Shown here in pieces: positions 14,328 through 22,680 of a stretch of 25,343 bases of DNA (its first letter is position 1; each line of letters opens with the position of its first letter). This DNA comes from CAYWKU01 sp964459325 (GTDB lineage: Bacteria; RBG-13-61-14; CAYWKU01), in contig CAYWKU010000047.1 of the NCBI GenBank assembly GCA_964459325.1, positions 1 through 25,343 of the forward strand. The letters are read 5' to 3'. The position numbers were made by a program, and so were the translations under genes. The notes beneath the pieces are model-generated. The model was not told the DNA's origin and searched no databases. It saw only the letters and a list, made by a program, of their open reading frames with translations.

Positions 14328-14735
14328 ATGATACGACACAAGATCGTTCTCCATTTTCCCCACGAGCAGGTCGACAAACCCATCGTCAGCAAGCTGGTGC
14401 GCGACTTCGGCCTGGACTTCAATATCCTCAAGGCATCCATCACCCCGCGCGAGGAAGGATTGCTGGTGCTGGAGGTCACGGGAGAGGAAGGGGACTACAG
14501 ACGCGGGTTGGATTATATACATTCCTGCGGGGTGACCGTCCAGCCCCTGTCCCAGGACATCCGGCGCAACGACGTCAAGTGCACTCATTGCGGAGCGTGC
14601 GTCGCGGTATGTCCGACCGATGCCCTGTCGATGGACCGCGGGAGCATGGAGGTGATCTTCTCAGACGAGGAATGCGTGGCATGCGAGCTGTGTATCAAGG
14701 TATGTCCGCCCCGCGCCATGGAGGTCCACTACTGA
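14328..14735 (+). CDS. NIL-domain 2[4Fe-4S] ferredoxin, homocysteine biosynthesis partner
   Basis: This 135-aa protein starts one base after the COG1900 stop, with GGGGGTGGAG as binding site, so the two are translated together. Residues 1 to about 75 form a NIL domain (IVLHFPHEQVDKPIVSKLVR), a ferredoxin-like domain known from MetN. Residues 85-95 (CTHCGACVAVC) and 116-126 (CVACELCIKVC) each bind a [4Fe-4S] cluster. In the pathway it is thought to supply electrons or carry sulfur for the reductive step catalysed with the COG1900 protein. All eight cluster cysteines are present. Confidence 0.93.
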   Translation: MIRHKIVLHFPHEQVDKPIVSKLVRDFGLDFNILKASITPREEGLLVLEVTGEEGDYRRGLDYIHSCGVTVQPLSQDIRRNDVKCTHCGACVAVCPTDALSMDRGSMEVIFSDEECVACELCIKVCPPRAMEVHY

Positions 14736-14795
14736 CGCGCCTGTAAAATACGTCTGCAGGTGAGATTATCTTTCGATAGGTAAACGTGCCAAGGC

Positions 14796-14824
14796 TTGTA
14801 CTGTCTTTACCACCGTACTTAATC
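14796..14824 (+). promoter_or_regulatory. Candidate promoter of the FHA gene
   Basis: TTGTAC (14796-14801) and TTAATC (14819-14824) are 17 nt apart, ending 16 nt before the FHA start codon. The match to consensus is moderate. If it is used, the leader would be very short. Confidence 0.3.
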
Positions 14825-14840
14825 CTGGTACAAATAAGGT

Positions 14841-15161
14841 ATGGCATTTCTGGAGGTTGAGGGCACCGAGCACAGCATCGGCCTTGACGACAAGGCCGAA
14901 TACACGCTGGGCAGGATCGATCCGGCGACCCACTCTTTCCCCGACGTGGACCTCACGCCGTACGGCGCGGTGGATTCCGGGGTCTCCCGGCGCCATGCCA
15001 AGGTGACGCGGCTGGGGGAGGACCGCTATTACATCATGGACCTCTCCAGCACTAATTTCACGCACATAAACGGCGAAAGGCTCGAGGCCTTCGAGCCGAA
15101 AGTTCTCGCGGACTCCGACGAGATCTTCCTGGGTACGATGAAGCTTATCTTCCATCGCTGA
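14841..15161 (+). CDS. Stand-alone FHA domain protein
   Basis: This 106-aa protein is one FHA domain, a phosphothreonine-binding module. It shows YTLGRID (Gly24-Arg25), the SGVSRRHAKV loop with conserved Ser and His, YYIMDLSSTNFTHINGERL with the STN and NG motifs, and the closing LADSDEIFLGTMKLIF. There is no signal peptide or extra domain. The next gene on the same strand is a membrane Ser/Thr kinase, so this is a likely substrate or adaptor of that kinase, as in actinobacterial kinase-FHA pairs (inference). An AAGGT precedes the ATG. Confidence 0.92.
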   Translation: MAFLEVEGTEHSIGLDDKAEYTLGRIDPATHSFPDVDLTPYGAVDSGVSRRHAKVTRLGEDRYYIMDLSSTNFTHINGERLEAFEPKVLADSDEIFLGTMKLIFHR

Positions 15162-15353
15162 GGGTGTGCGTCGCGGAACCGCCCCCGGATCGCCAGGATT
15201 CCAATCGGCGCAACATCGGTCTGACCGCATACCTTCACTCCTGCTATATTTCCCTTGAGAACGTCTTCGATACATCTCATGTTACTCGAACGAGCGGTCG
15301 ATAACCCATGATGAGCAGGGCATTGTTCGTTGCACGATAATATATGCGGTGCT

Positions 15354-17021
15354 ATGGAAACTAGATACCAGATCATAAGGGAAGTCGGCCGCGGGGCCAT
15401 GGGGCGTGTCTACCTTGCCCACGACAACGTCCTGGAGAGGTACGTCGCCCTGAAGGAGTTGGCGGTCCCGGGCTATCTCAGCGACGAGGAGACGGAGGAG
15501 ATACGGGAACGTTTCCGCCTGGAGGCCATGGCCGCCGCCCGCCTTACCCACCCCCACATCCTCACCGTGCACGATATCATCACCTCCGATGAGCGCCAGT
15601 TCATAGTCATGGAATACCTCGAGGGCAAGACCTTGCGGGATATACTGGCCGAGCGCACGTTGTCCACCGAGGAGGTCATGAGTATAGCGCCCATGATAGG
15701 AGAGGCCCTGTACTACGCGCATTCCCACGGGATCATCCACCGCGACGTCAAGCCCGACAATATCTTCGTGCTGGAGAACGGCAACATAAAGGTGGCCGAT
15801 TTCGGCATCGCCAAGATGCTCAAGGTGAGCGACCGCACTCATACCGACGTGATCATGGGCACCCCGAATTATATCGCTCCCGAGCTCGTAAAGGGCATGC
15901 GCTACGATCACCGCGTGGACGTCTTCTCCCTCGGGGTTACCCTCTACGAGGTCCTGGCGGGAAAGCGCCCCTTCGATGCCGAGAACGATTACGCCATCAT
16001 CTTCAGGGTGGCCTCAGAGGAGCCCGTCCCCCTGGACGAGTGCAGGGAAGATTTGCCATCCAACCTGGTGCGCGCCGTGCACCGCGCCCTCAACAAGATA
16101 CCCGATCGGCGCTATGCGAGCATGAAGGAGTTCAGGGAAGACCTCATGCAGGTGCGCGCCGACCTCGGAATGGCCATGGCCGGGGAAGCGGCGGAACCCT
16201 TCGACAAAGAGAAGGCCTTGCAGAGCGAGCTGGAGGCGGCAAGGGACCTGCAGATCGGCGAGGCGGAGATGGAGGGCGCTTCGGGGGGGTATGACTTCAG
16301 CAGGGACAGGGAGTGGAAGGAACTTATCGCCCGTATCTATCACGGCGAGCCGCAGGAGGCAGGTAGCGGGACCGCGAGCGCTCAAGCCGCTTCAACCACC
16401 ACCGGCAGCCGCGAGCGCCTCGCCGAGCCGGGAGCTGAGACCGCGAGCAAGGTGGGAAGTACGCTCGCCTATACGGGGGCGATGAGGGCCGCCCCGCAGG
16501 GAGCGGACGCCGCACCGCAGCGCTTCTCTCGCAGGGTCCCTTCCCGTGCCTCCGCGCCCGCTTCCGGTGACAAGCTCCCCAACGTTATCGATCCGAGGCG
16601 CGCTCTACGCTGCAGCGCCGTCGCCGTGGGAGCCGGAATCGCGCTCATCGTATCCGCGATGCTCCCGTGGATCGGCGAACAGCTCAATCCCGGCCGTGCC
16701 CTTATAGGTATCACTTTCCCCGAGGGCATGGCCGTGGCGGCGTTCACGGCCCTGGTATGGGGAGCCGGCGCATTCATATTCCTCGATATCGGGAAATCGA
16801 GGGTCTGGATGATCGTGATGAAGGTCCTCTCCTTCTCTTGCCTGCTGCTGGTGCTCCTGTTCTTTATTCTAAGGATATTCGCCGGTATAGGTTACGATAG
16901 GGCGGTCGGCCTGGATTTCGCCGCTACCCTGAAGGGGGTGGGCTGGGGGCTCTGGCTGGCCCTGGCGGCATCTTTTACCGCCTACGTGGCTTGCAGCAAG
17001 TTGGACGATTACGTGATATGA
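15354..17021 (+). CDS. Membrane-anchored Ser/Thr protein kinase, PknB-type catalytic domain
   Basis: From the ATG at 15354 the protein has 555 aa; a TTG at 15330 is an alternative start. Neither has a strong binding site. Residues 1-265 form a complete Hanks-type kinase: glycine loop GRGAMGRV (12-19), Lys34, Glu57, HRDVKPDN (129-136) with Asp131, DFG (149-151) and GTPNYIAPE. A linker of about 150 residues rich in Ala, Ser, Gly and Glu follows. The C-terminus has four hydrophobic segments (AVGAGIALIVSAMLPWI, MAVAAFTALVWGAGAFIFL, VLSFSCLLLVLLFFIL, GWGLWLALAASFTAYVA). The usual single helix plus extracellular PASTA repeats are absent, so sensing would have to occur in or through the membrane part. 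Confidence 0.95.
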   Translation: METRYQIIREVGRGAMGRVYLAHDNVLERYVALKELAVPGYLSDEETEEIRERFRLEAMAAARLTHPHILTVHDIITSDERQFIVMEYLEGKTLRDILAERTLSTEEVMSIAPMIGEALYYAHSHGIIHRDVKPDNIFVLENGNIKVADFGIAKMLKVSDRTHTDVIMGTPNYIAPELVKGMRYDHRVDVFSLGVTLYEVLAGKRPFDAENDYAIIFRVASEEPVPLDECREDLPSNLVRAVHRALNKIPDRRYASMKEFREDLMQVRADLGMAMAGEAAEPFDKEKALQSELEAARDLQIGEAEMEGASGGYDFSRDREWKELIARIYHGEPQEAGSGTASAQAASTTTGSRERLAEPGAETASKVGSTLAYTGAMRAAPQGADAAPQRFSRRVPSRASAPASGDKLPNVIDPRRALRCSAVAVGAGIALIVSAMLPWIGEQLNPGRALIGITFPEGMAVAAFTALVWGAGAFIFLDIGKSRVWMIVMKVLSFSCLLLVLLFFILRIFAGIGYDRAVGLDFAATLKGVGWGLWLALAASFTAYVACSKLDDYVI

Positions 17022-17036
17022 AAGACGGCCGGCGCG

Positions 17037-18380
17037 TCAGTCCTTTGCAAGGCGTTTCCTCGCTCTCCTGACCCTCTCGCGCCATTCCTCCAGCCGTGCG
17101 GGGTGGTAGCGCTCAGGGTAATCCTCGTAGGCTTTCTTGAGGGTTAAAGCCGCGCTGGCCAGCCAGGCGAAACGGGCGGTGAAGACGGGGTGGCGCAGGC
17201 TGCGCACTCGGCTGAGGGCATCCTTGAGGTCGATGGCCAGGGGCTCGGCGCGCAAGCCCGCCTCTACGTCGCCCCGGGTCATGACGTAGCCTACCAGCTT
17301 GTCCATGTCGTTCTGGTCGAAGTTGTCGGTGAGCCCGCGCGTGACGTCGAAGTAGGCCATAAGGGCGCCGCGGCCGCGCTGGTAGGAGGCGGCGTATTCC
17401 CACAGGTTCTCACGGCTGGCGTCGTTCTCCCGCAGGCAGCGCGAGATGGTGCGTGCCGCCAGGTCGCCGGCGATCATGGATGATGCCACCCCCGAGCCGT
17501 GGGCGGGGATGACCATGCATGCGGAGTCGCCGGCCAGGAGGATGCCGTGGTCGACGAGTACGTCCAGGGAACGGCGGACCGGTATGAGGCCGCCTCCCCC
17601 GTAGTAGCGTTCACCGCCCAGCCCTTTTTTCTCGAAGAAGTCCGCTACGAACTCCCCCGCCGATTCGGAGGACTCGGCCTGGTTGAAACCGACCAGGATG
17701 TCGAGCTCGCTCTCGCGGGGGTCCCAGTGGAGCATGAGCACCGAGTACCCGCCGCGCCACCCCACCCTGCTCACGCTGACGTCCGGGGGGATGCCCAGTA
17801 TGCTCGGTACTCCGGCGGCATCTTCGGGGCCGAAACGACGCTGCTCCCTCCAGGCGGTCACCATGTAGCCCTCGTCCATCTCGCGGGGTACGGGAGAGGT
17901 GTCGGGGAGCCCGCGGCGCAGTACCGCATCCCACCCCGAGGCGTCCACGACCACACGGGCAGGTATCTCCTCCCCGGAAGCGGCGACCACCCCCGCTACC
18001 CGTTCTCCTTGCAAAAGGGGTTGGACAGCCGGCGTAGCCTCCCTGAACTCGGCGCCCGCCTCCATGGCATCTGAAAGGAGGCGGCGTACGAAGACGCTCA
18101 TGCGCACCTCGATGGTGGGACTTGCTGTGGTCTCTATATAATGGTCTCCCGAAGGCCCGAGAAGGCGTGAACTCAACGGCGAGGGCATGGTCTCCTCGCC
18201 GCAGGGTGTGGCGATGCCCAGGCGGTCGAAGACGGTGCGCTCCACGCCGTTCACCCAGGTGTGGCCGAGCCTGTCGGAGGGCTGGCGGTCCAGCACCAGC
18301 ACTTTGAAACCCTGCCGGGCCGTGCGCTGTGCGGCCACGCATCCCGCGCAGCCGGCCCCTACGACGACGAGATCGTACAT
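17037..18380 (-). CDS. FAD-dependent oxidoreductase, geranylgeranyl-reductase-like
   Basis: From the ATG at 18380 this is a 447-aa flavoprotein. It begins MYDLVVVGAGCAGCVAA with the dinucleotide motif GxGxxG (8-13). It carries the second FAD motif GILLAGDSACMVIPAHGSG, including the GD pair and the G-S-G turn typical of geranylgeranyl reductases and related flavin hydroxylases. Such enzymes reduce isoprenoid chains or oxidise aromatic substrates; the substrate cannot be deduced. The start lies 4 nt after the rfbD stop with a GGGGTAGGGGG run in front, so the two genes probably form an operon. It converges on the kinase gene with only 15 nt between stops. Confidence 0.85.
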   Translation of the reverse strand: MYDLVVVGAGCAGCVAAQRTARQGFKVLVLDRQPSDRLGHTWVNGVERTVFDRLGIATPCGEETMPSPLSSRLLGPSGDHYIETTASPTIEVRMSVFVRRLLSDAMEAGAEFREATPAVQPLLQGERVAGVVAASGEEIPARVVVDASGWDAVLRRGLPDTSPVPREMDEGYMVTAWREQRRFGPEDAAGVPSILGIPPDVSVSRVGWRGGYSVLMLHWDPRESELDILVGFNQAESSESAGEFVADFFEKKGLGGERYYGGGGLIPVRRSLDVLVDHGILLAGDSACMVIPAHGSGVASSMIAGDLAARTISRCLRENDASRENLWEYAASYQRGRGALMAYFDVTRGLTDNFDQNDMDKLVGYVMTRGDVEAGLRAEPLAIDLKDALSRVRSLRHPVFTARFAWLASAALTLKKAYEDYPERYHPARLEEWRERVRRARKRLAKD

Positions 18381-18384
18381 CCCC

Positions 18385-19251
18385 CTACCCCTGGACGGCT
18401 TCCTTCGAGAGCAACCATTCAATGTATTCCCGCAGGGGTTCGCTGTAATGGCGGGCGGGCGGGAAGCCCTGCAGGCGCAGGTTCATGTTGTCCAGCGGCG
18501 AGTAAGGCGGGCGCGGGCAGGGGAGGTCCAGGTCGGCGTAGACGATGGGTTCTATGGGGACGTCCTCGTATCCCGCGATGTCTATTATCTGCCGGGCGAA
18601 CTCGAAACGGGAACACACCCCCTCGTTGGTGGCATGGTAGAGGCCGTGCCAGTCCGATGTACACACGCGGTAGACTATCTCCGCCAGGTCACCCGTGTAA
18701 GTGGGGGTTCCCACTTCATCCTTCACCACGCGCAACCTGCCCTTCTCTTTCGCGTTGCGCAGGATGCTCTTTACGAAATTCCGCTTCCCAGCTTTCCCGA
18801 ACAGCCACTGGGTGCGAAAGACATAGTAGCGCGGCAGGGTGGAAGCCAGGTAACGCTCGGAGGCCAGCTTGGCCTTACCGTAGACTCCCTGGGGATTAGG
18901 TTCGTCCAGCTCGTTGTATGCGGCATCTTTTTTCCCGTCGAAGACGTAATCGGAGCTGATAAAAGCCATGGGGCAACCCGATTCGAGGCACGCCAGCACC
19001 AGGTTCTGCGTGCCGGTGAAATTGGTCTTCAGGGACGGCTCGGGATCGCGTTCGGCCTGGTCGGCGTCGAGGTCGGCCGCGGAGTTTATCAGCAGGTCGG
19101 GCTGGAGGGAGGGGATCTTCTCCATGACCAGGGCGTGATCGGTAATATCCAGGTCGAGGTCGAAACCGAAGACCTCCTCGCCTTGCGACTCGAAGACCTG
19201 CACGAGGTCCGTTCCCAGTTGACCGGCGGCGCCGCAGATTACAACACGCAT
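18385..19251 (-). CDS. rfbD: dTDP-4-dehydrorhamnose reductase (RmlD family)
   Basis: This 288-aa short-chain dehydrogenase reduces dTDP-4-keto-rhamnose, the last step of dTDP-L-rhamnose synthesis. It has the NAD(P) motif GAAGQLG (7-13), ISSDYVFDG, and the catalytic Tyr and Lys in YGKAKLASE. The C-terminal substrate region includes PRPPYSPLDNMNLR, which fits the RmlD pattern. An AGGAGGG lies shortly before the ATG. An RmlC-type epimerase is divergently encoded 255 bp away, but the RmlA and RmlB genes are not in the window. Confidence 0.93.
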   Translation of the reverse strand: MRVVICGAAGQLGTDLVQVFESQGEEVFGFDLDLDITDHALVMEKIPSLQPDLLINSAADLDADQAERDPEPSLKTNFTGTQNLVLACLESGCPMAFISSDYVFDGKKDAAYNELDEPNPQGVYGKAKLASERYLASTLPRYYVFRTQWLFGKAGKRNFVKSILRNAKEKGRLRVVKDEVGTPTYTGDLAEIVYRVCTSDWHGLYHATNEGVCSRFEFARQIIDIAGYEDVPIEPIVYADLDLPCPRPPYSPLDNMNLRLQGFPPARHYSEPLREYIEWLLSKEAVQG

Positions 19252-19506
19252 CCCACCCTCCTGTTCGTAGCCTTAAGTCACTGCAGACATTAGAAATTTA
19301 TCACGAAAACGAGACACATTACCAATTGCGGCTGGCATCGTGCGGTGTTCGTTAATGCCGCGTGTTCGCGTGCCGGGTTGAAACCCTCCATCTGCGCTTA
19401 GCCCGGCATATATACCGTCGCGCCGAAGGCTGCCTGCCGCAACGTGACGATCAGAAGAGCTTGCTACCTCGGCTTTGCTCCGTTAACCTTTACTAGGTGA
19501 TGCATA

Positions 19507-19968
19507 ATGGATGAAAGATACTCCGAAGCATTGGAAGGCGTGCGCTTAAAGCCCCTGGTGCGTTTCTGCGACGAGCGGGGATATCTCCTGGAGGTGCTGC
19601 GCGACGACGATTCACTCCTGGACCGTTTCGGTCAGACCACCTTCACCGTTGCGTACCCGGGAGTGATAAAGGCCTTCCACTGGCACCGCAAACAGTACGA
19701 TCTCTGGTTCATGGCCCTGGGCGAGGCGCAGGTGGTCCTGCACGACCTGAGGGAGGATTCGCCCACCTGCCATCGTACACAGGTCATCTATGCCGGCGAG
19801 CACAAGCCGCTGCTCATAGTCATACCGCCGGGCGTTGCGCACGGCTACAAGGTGCTGGGAGACAAGCCGGCCGCCCTCTTCTATCACACCAGCCGGAGTT
19901 ACGATGCCGCCGACCCCGACGAGGAACGTATCCCCTACGACGATCCGTCTATAGATTTCAAGTGGTAG
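19507..19968 (+). CDS. dTDP-4-dehydrorhamnose 3,5-epimerase-like cupin (RmlC family)
   Basis: This 153-aa protein is slightly shorter than the usual 180-aa RmlC. It shows FCDERGYLLEVLRDDD, then GVIKAFHWHRKQYDLW with the conserved active-site His, a double-stranded beta-helix core (ALGEAQVVLHDLR), VIPPGVAHGYKVL and YHTSRSYD. It should epimerise a dTDP-4-keto-6-deoxyhexose, and the divergent rfbD supports a rhamnose-type pathway. The shorter length leaves room for a related cupin activity, such as a 3- or 5-epimerase of another deoxysugar. AGGTGA lies 7 nt upstream of the ATG. Confidence 0.85.
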   Translation: MDERYSEALEGVRLKPLVRFCDERGYLLEVLRDDDSLLDRFGQTTFTVAYPGVIKAFHWHRKQYDLWFMALGEAQVVLHDLREDSPTCHRTQVIYAGEHKPLLIVIPPGVAHGYKVLGDKPAALFYHTSRSYDAADPDEERIPYDDPSIDFKW

Positions 19969-20100
19969 TCCATTTAGTTAATGATAAATTGAATTTGATA
20001 CGATAATCTTTAATTCATTTTCTTCGGTTACGGCCGGATTCCTGCGGGCGAGAGCCTACACCGGCGGGGCCGGTTCTGACGAAGAGCCGTGGTCTGCGCG

Positions 20101-21303
20101 CTACTCTGACGTAATGGAGCCCGGATAGAGGATGTTTGCGACGGTGCTGAAGAACTCCGGGTAAGCATCCTCCGCCTCGGATGCGTCGGGGTTGAACGGG
20201 CTCAGCTTGTTCCAGAAGGTCACCACGGCTGCGCCCGTATCGGGGTAGTAGAACATGTCGCAGTCTCCACCGACGACCGCGCCGTTGTGCCCTGTCCAAT
20301 CACCCCGGGACTCCATCCCGAGGCCGTACATACGCCCCTTCTCTCCCTCCGGCACCATCTTCATCTGCTCGGCGTGCGCCTCCCCGCTGATCAGGCGGCC
20401 GGTCCCGTACGCCTCGGCCCAGACCAGAAGGTCGTCGAGCGTCGATACCATCGCGCCGGCCGCCCACGGAAGGCGCCAGTTGACGGCGTCCGTTATCGGG
20501 TCCCCGGTCATGTCCACCAGCTTGCCGTCCTCGTTGGTCGCGTACCAGTGGACGAAATCCTTCGCGCTCCCCGGGGGCCCCTCCGGCATGCTCGTGCCCT
20601 CCAGGCCTAGCGGCTCCAGTATTCTTCCCTCGAGCTCGCTATCGTATTCGTTGCCGGTGACTTCTTCGATCATCATCCCCAGGAGCCAGTAGTCGGCGTT
20701 CGAGTAATGGAAGGCGGAGCCCGGCTCAAAGTAGGGGGGCTGCTCCAGGGACAACTCCAGAAGCTCCTGATAGGTCCACTTCGAGGGATTCTCGAGGACC
20801 GGCCTGGCGAGCTCTTCGATCTCGTTCCAGTTGGAAATCCCGGAGGTGTGCTGCATTAGCTGGCGGACGGTTACTTCGCTGAATTGTTCCGGCAGGCTTA
20901 CGTACTTCGATGCGGGCTCGTCCAGCCCCACCTTTCCCTCGTCCACGAGTTGCAGGACGATGGTGGCCGTGAAGGTCTTCGTGATGCTACCGATGCTGTG
21001 TTTGTCTGTTTCTTCGATCTCCCTGCCCGCCTCGACGTCGCTCGATCCCCTGGCGACGGTCCACTCGTACTCCGGTGTCCGGGTGCCCGCGATGGCGCCC
21101 GGAGCCCCGCTTTCGTCGAAGGCCTGGTCAAGTGCCTCCTCCAGGGCCTCTTTCGTATCCGCGGGGGGGTGTCCACCGGCGCAGGAGAGCGCTGTCGCGA
21201 CCAGCGCTCCGATCAGGATTGCTGCAAGCAGCGGCCGTACGATCGGGCCGGATCTTCTCACGGTCATAACGCAGCGTCGGCCTGTCCGCGGAAGACCGGT
21301 CAT
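20101..21303 (-). CDS. Serine beta-lactamase-like lipoprotein, downstream paralog
   Basis: This protein of 400 aa belongs to the class C beta-lactamase/DD-peptidase (EstB, PBP4*) family. Residues S106-I-T-K109 form the SxxK nucleophile motif, Y200-S-N202 the YxN motif, and H339-N-G341 the third motif. A signal peptide (RPLLAAILIGALVATALSC) ends at Cys41, a probable lipidation site. The start at 21303 overlaps the upstream gene stop as ATGA; a second ATG at 21267 would shorten the signal by 12 residues. With the first start, Cys41, Ser106 and Lys109 fall at the same positions as in the paralog, which favours it. The substrate is unknown: peptidoglycan, ester or D-amino-acid peptide. Confidence 0.9.
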   Translation of the reverse strand: MTGLPRTGRRCVMTVRRSGPIVRPLLAAILIGALVATALSCAGGHPPADTKEALEEALDQAFDESGAPGAIAGTRTPEYEWTVARGSSDVEAGREIEETDKHSIGSITKTFTATIVLQLVDEGKVGLDEPASKYVSLPEQFSEVTVRQLMQHTSGISNWNEIEELARPVLENPSKWTYQELLELSLEQPPYFEPGSAFHYSNADYWLLGMMIEEVTGNEYDSELEGRILEPLGLEGTSMPEGPPGSAKDFVHWYATNEDGKLVDMTGDPITDAVNWRLPWAAGAMVSTLDDLLVWAEAYGTGRLISGEAHAEQMKMVPEGEKGRMYGLGMESRGDWTGHNGAVVGGDCDMFYYPDTGAAVVTFWNKLSPFNPDASEAEDAYPEFFSTVANILYPGSITSE

Positions 21304-22496
21304 TTCGACTCTTCGGGCGTAATCGCCTCTACGTACCACCGGGGTATCGAGTCGGGGACGAGGGCGTTCGCCACCCCGGCGAAGGCCTGCTGTACGGCGC
21401 CGAGGTCGGAACCGTCCGTGCTCTCCTTGTTCATGAGCACAACGAAGGTGGCCTTCTTCTCCGGCTTGTAGTACATGTCGGCCTGCCAGCCGGTGTTGTC
21501 GCCGTTCTTCCCGAGCCACCCGAAGAGGTTCTCCATGCCGAGCCCGGTCTTTATTTCTCCCCTTCCGCCCGGGATTTCCACCCAGTCCTTCTGCTGGGCG
21601 AGCATCTCGGGTGAGAGCAGCTCCCCCTCTGCGAAGGCTTTCGCCCACCTGTAGAGGTCGACCGCGGTGGAGACCATACCTCCGGCCGTGAAGTCCCAGG
21701 AGGGATCCACTCTGGTCACGTCTTTGGTCCCGTCGTACCCGTGGGCGTAGGGCTCTCGTATGTCCGGACCCTCCGGGAAGTAGGTATCTTCCAACTGGAG
21801 CGGCCCGGTTATGCTCTCCTCCAGGAATTCCTGAACGGGCTTTCCGGTTATCTCCTCAATCATGATCCCGAGGAGCACGTATCCCGCGTTCGAGTACTCG
21901 TACCCGGCGCCCGGTTCACCCTGCGGCTTTCCGCCGGTGTAGGCTTCGAACAGCTCCCTCGGCTCCCACTTGCGGAGCGGATTCTCGTTAGTCTCTTTCT
22001 GCAGGATGCCCGTGGGGTCTTCGTCCTCAATGCCGGAAGTGTGATTGAGGAGCATCCTGACGGTTATCCTGTCGCCGTTGGGAACGCCGGAGACGTACTC
22101 GTCGACGGGGTTGTCAAGTTCCAGCTTTCCCCGGTCCGCAAGGATCAACACCATCTCGGCGGTGAACGTCTTGGTTATGCTCGCGACCCTGAACTTGTCT
22201 TGCGCCTTTATGGGCTCGTTCGTCTCGATGTCAGCCTCGCCCCTGGCGAAGACCCACGGGCCTTCACTTCCGAGGGAGGCCTTCGCAACCGCTCCGGGAA
22301 TCTCGTTGTCGCTCAAGACTTCGTCTATTGCGTCGGATACGTCGTTGCGGGTTTCCCCGCCGGAGGACGTTGCGCACGAACATATCCCCGCCGCAATCGC
22401 CGCGACCGTGACCAAAGCGATCACCGTAGTAATCAGCGTTCTTTGAACTTTGTTCACAATTCCCCCAGCCAGGCGGACAAACATATTATCCGACAT
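21300..22496 (-). CDS. Serine beta-lactamase-like lipoprotein, upstream paralog with altered third motif
   Basis: This 398-aa paralog of the next gene has the SxxK motif S106-I-T-K109 and YxN Y201-S-N203. At the place of the HxG motif it reads N334-T-G336, so the conserved His is replaced by Asn. A hydrophobic signal (LITTVIALVTVAAIAAGICSC) leads to Cys39 and Cys41, one of which is a likely lipidation site. The altered motif may change substrate or rate; Ser and Lys are intact, so it is probably still active. The two genes arose by tandem duplication, form a coupled pair with a 4-nt overlap, and diverge considerably in sequence. The start lacks an obvious binding site. Confidence 0.9.
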   Translation of the reverse strand: MSDNMFVRLAGGIVNKVQRTLITTVIALVTVAAIAAGICSCATSSGGETRNDVSDAIDEVLSDNEIPGAVAKASLGSEGPWVFARGEADIETNEPIKAQDKFRVASITKTFTAEMVLILADRGKLELDNPVDEYVSGVPNGDRITVRMLLNHTSGIEDEDPTGILQKETNENPLRKWEPRELFEAYTGGKPQGEPGAGYEYSNAGYVLLGIMIEEITGKPVQEFLEESITGPLQLEDTYFPEGPDIREPYAHGYDGTKDVTRVDPSWDFTAGGMVSTAVDLYRWAKAFAEGELLSPEMLAQQKDWVEIPGGRGEIKTGLGMENLFGWLGKNGDNTGWQADMYYKPEKKATFVVLMNKESTDGSDLGAVQQAFAGVANALVPDSIPRWYVEAITPEESK

Positions 22497-22680
22497 TTCT
22501 CATTTCGAATCCCCAACATCGTAAGTTTACCATGATCCAACTAGTTTTCACCTCCATCGTGTCGATTCCGACATTCATCATCCGAACATCTCCGACTGTT
22601 TGCGCGAAAGCACCAAAACCGCCGGTATCCCGGGACACTTGGCCAACGTTCTCGTTTCATCTGGACTTCCTTTCTCACGG

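Noticed and set aside
17499..18074. 191-codon plus-strand frame within the flavoprotein gene
   Set aside because: Shadow of a well-supported gene; no recognisable domain.
18187..19293. 368-codon plus-strand frame across rfbD and the flavoprotein start
   Set aside because: It is a high-GC shadow of rfbD, whose motifs are unmistakable on the other strand.
21304..21648. N-terminal extension of the downstream beta-lactamase-like frame to 515 aa
   Set aside because: The extension is Arg/Gly-rich and lies within the upstream paralog. The signal peptide and ATGA overlap place the start at 21303.
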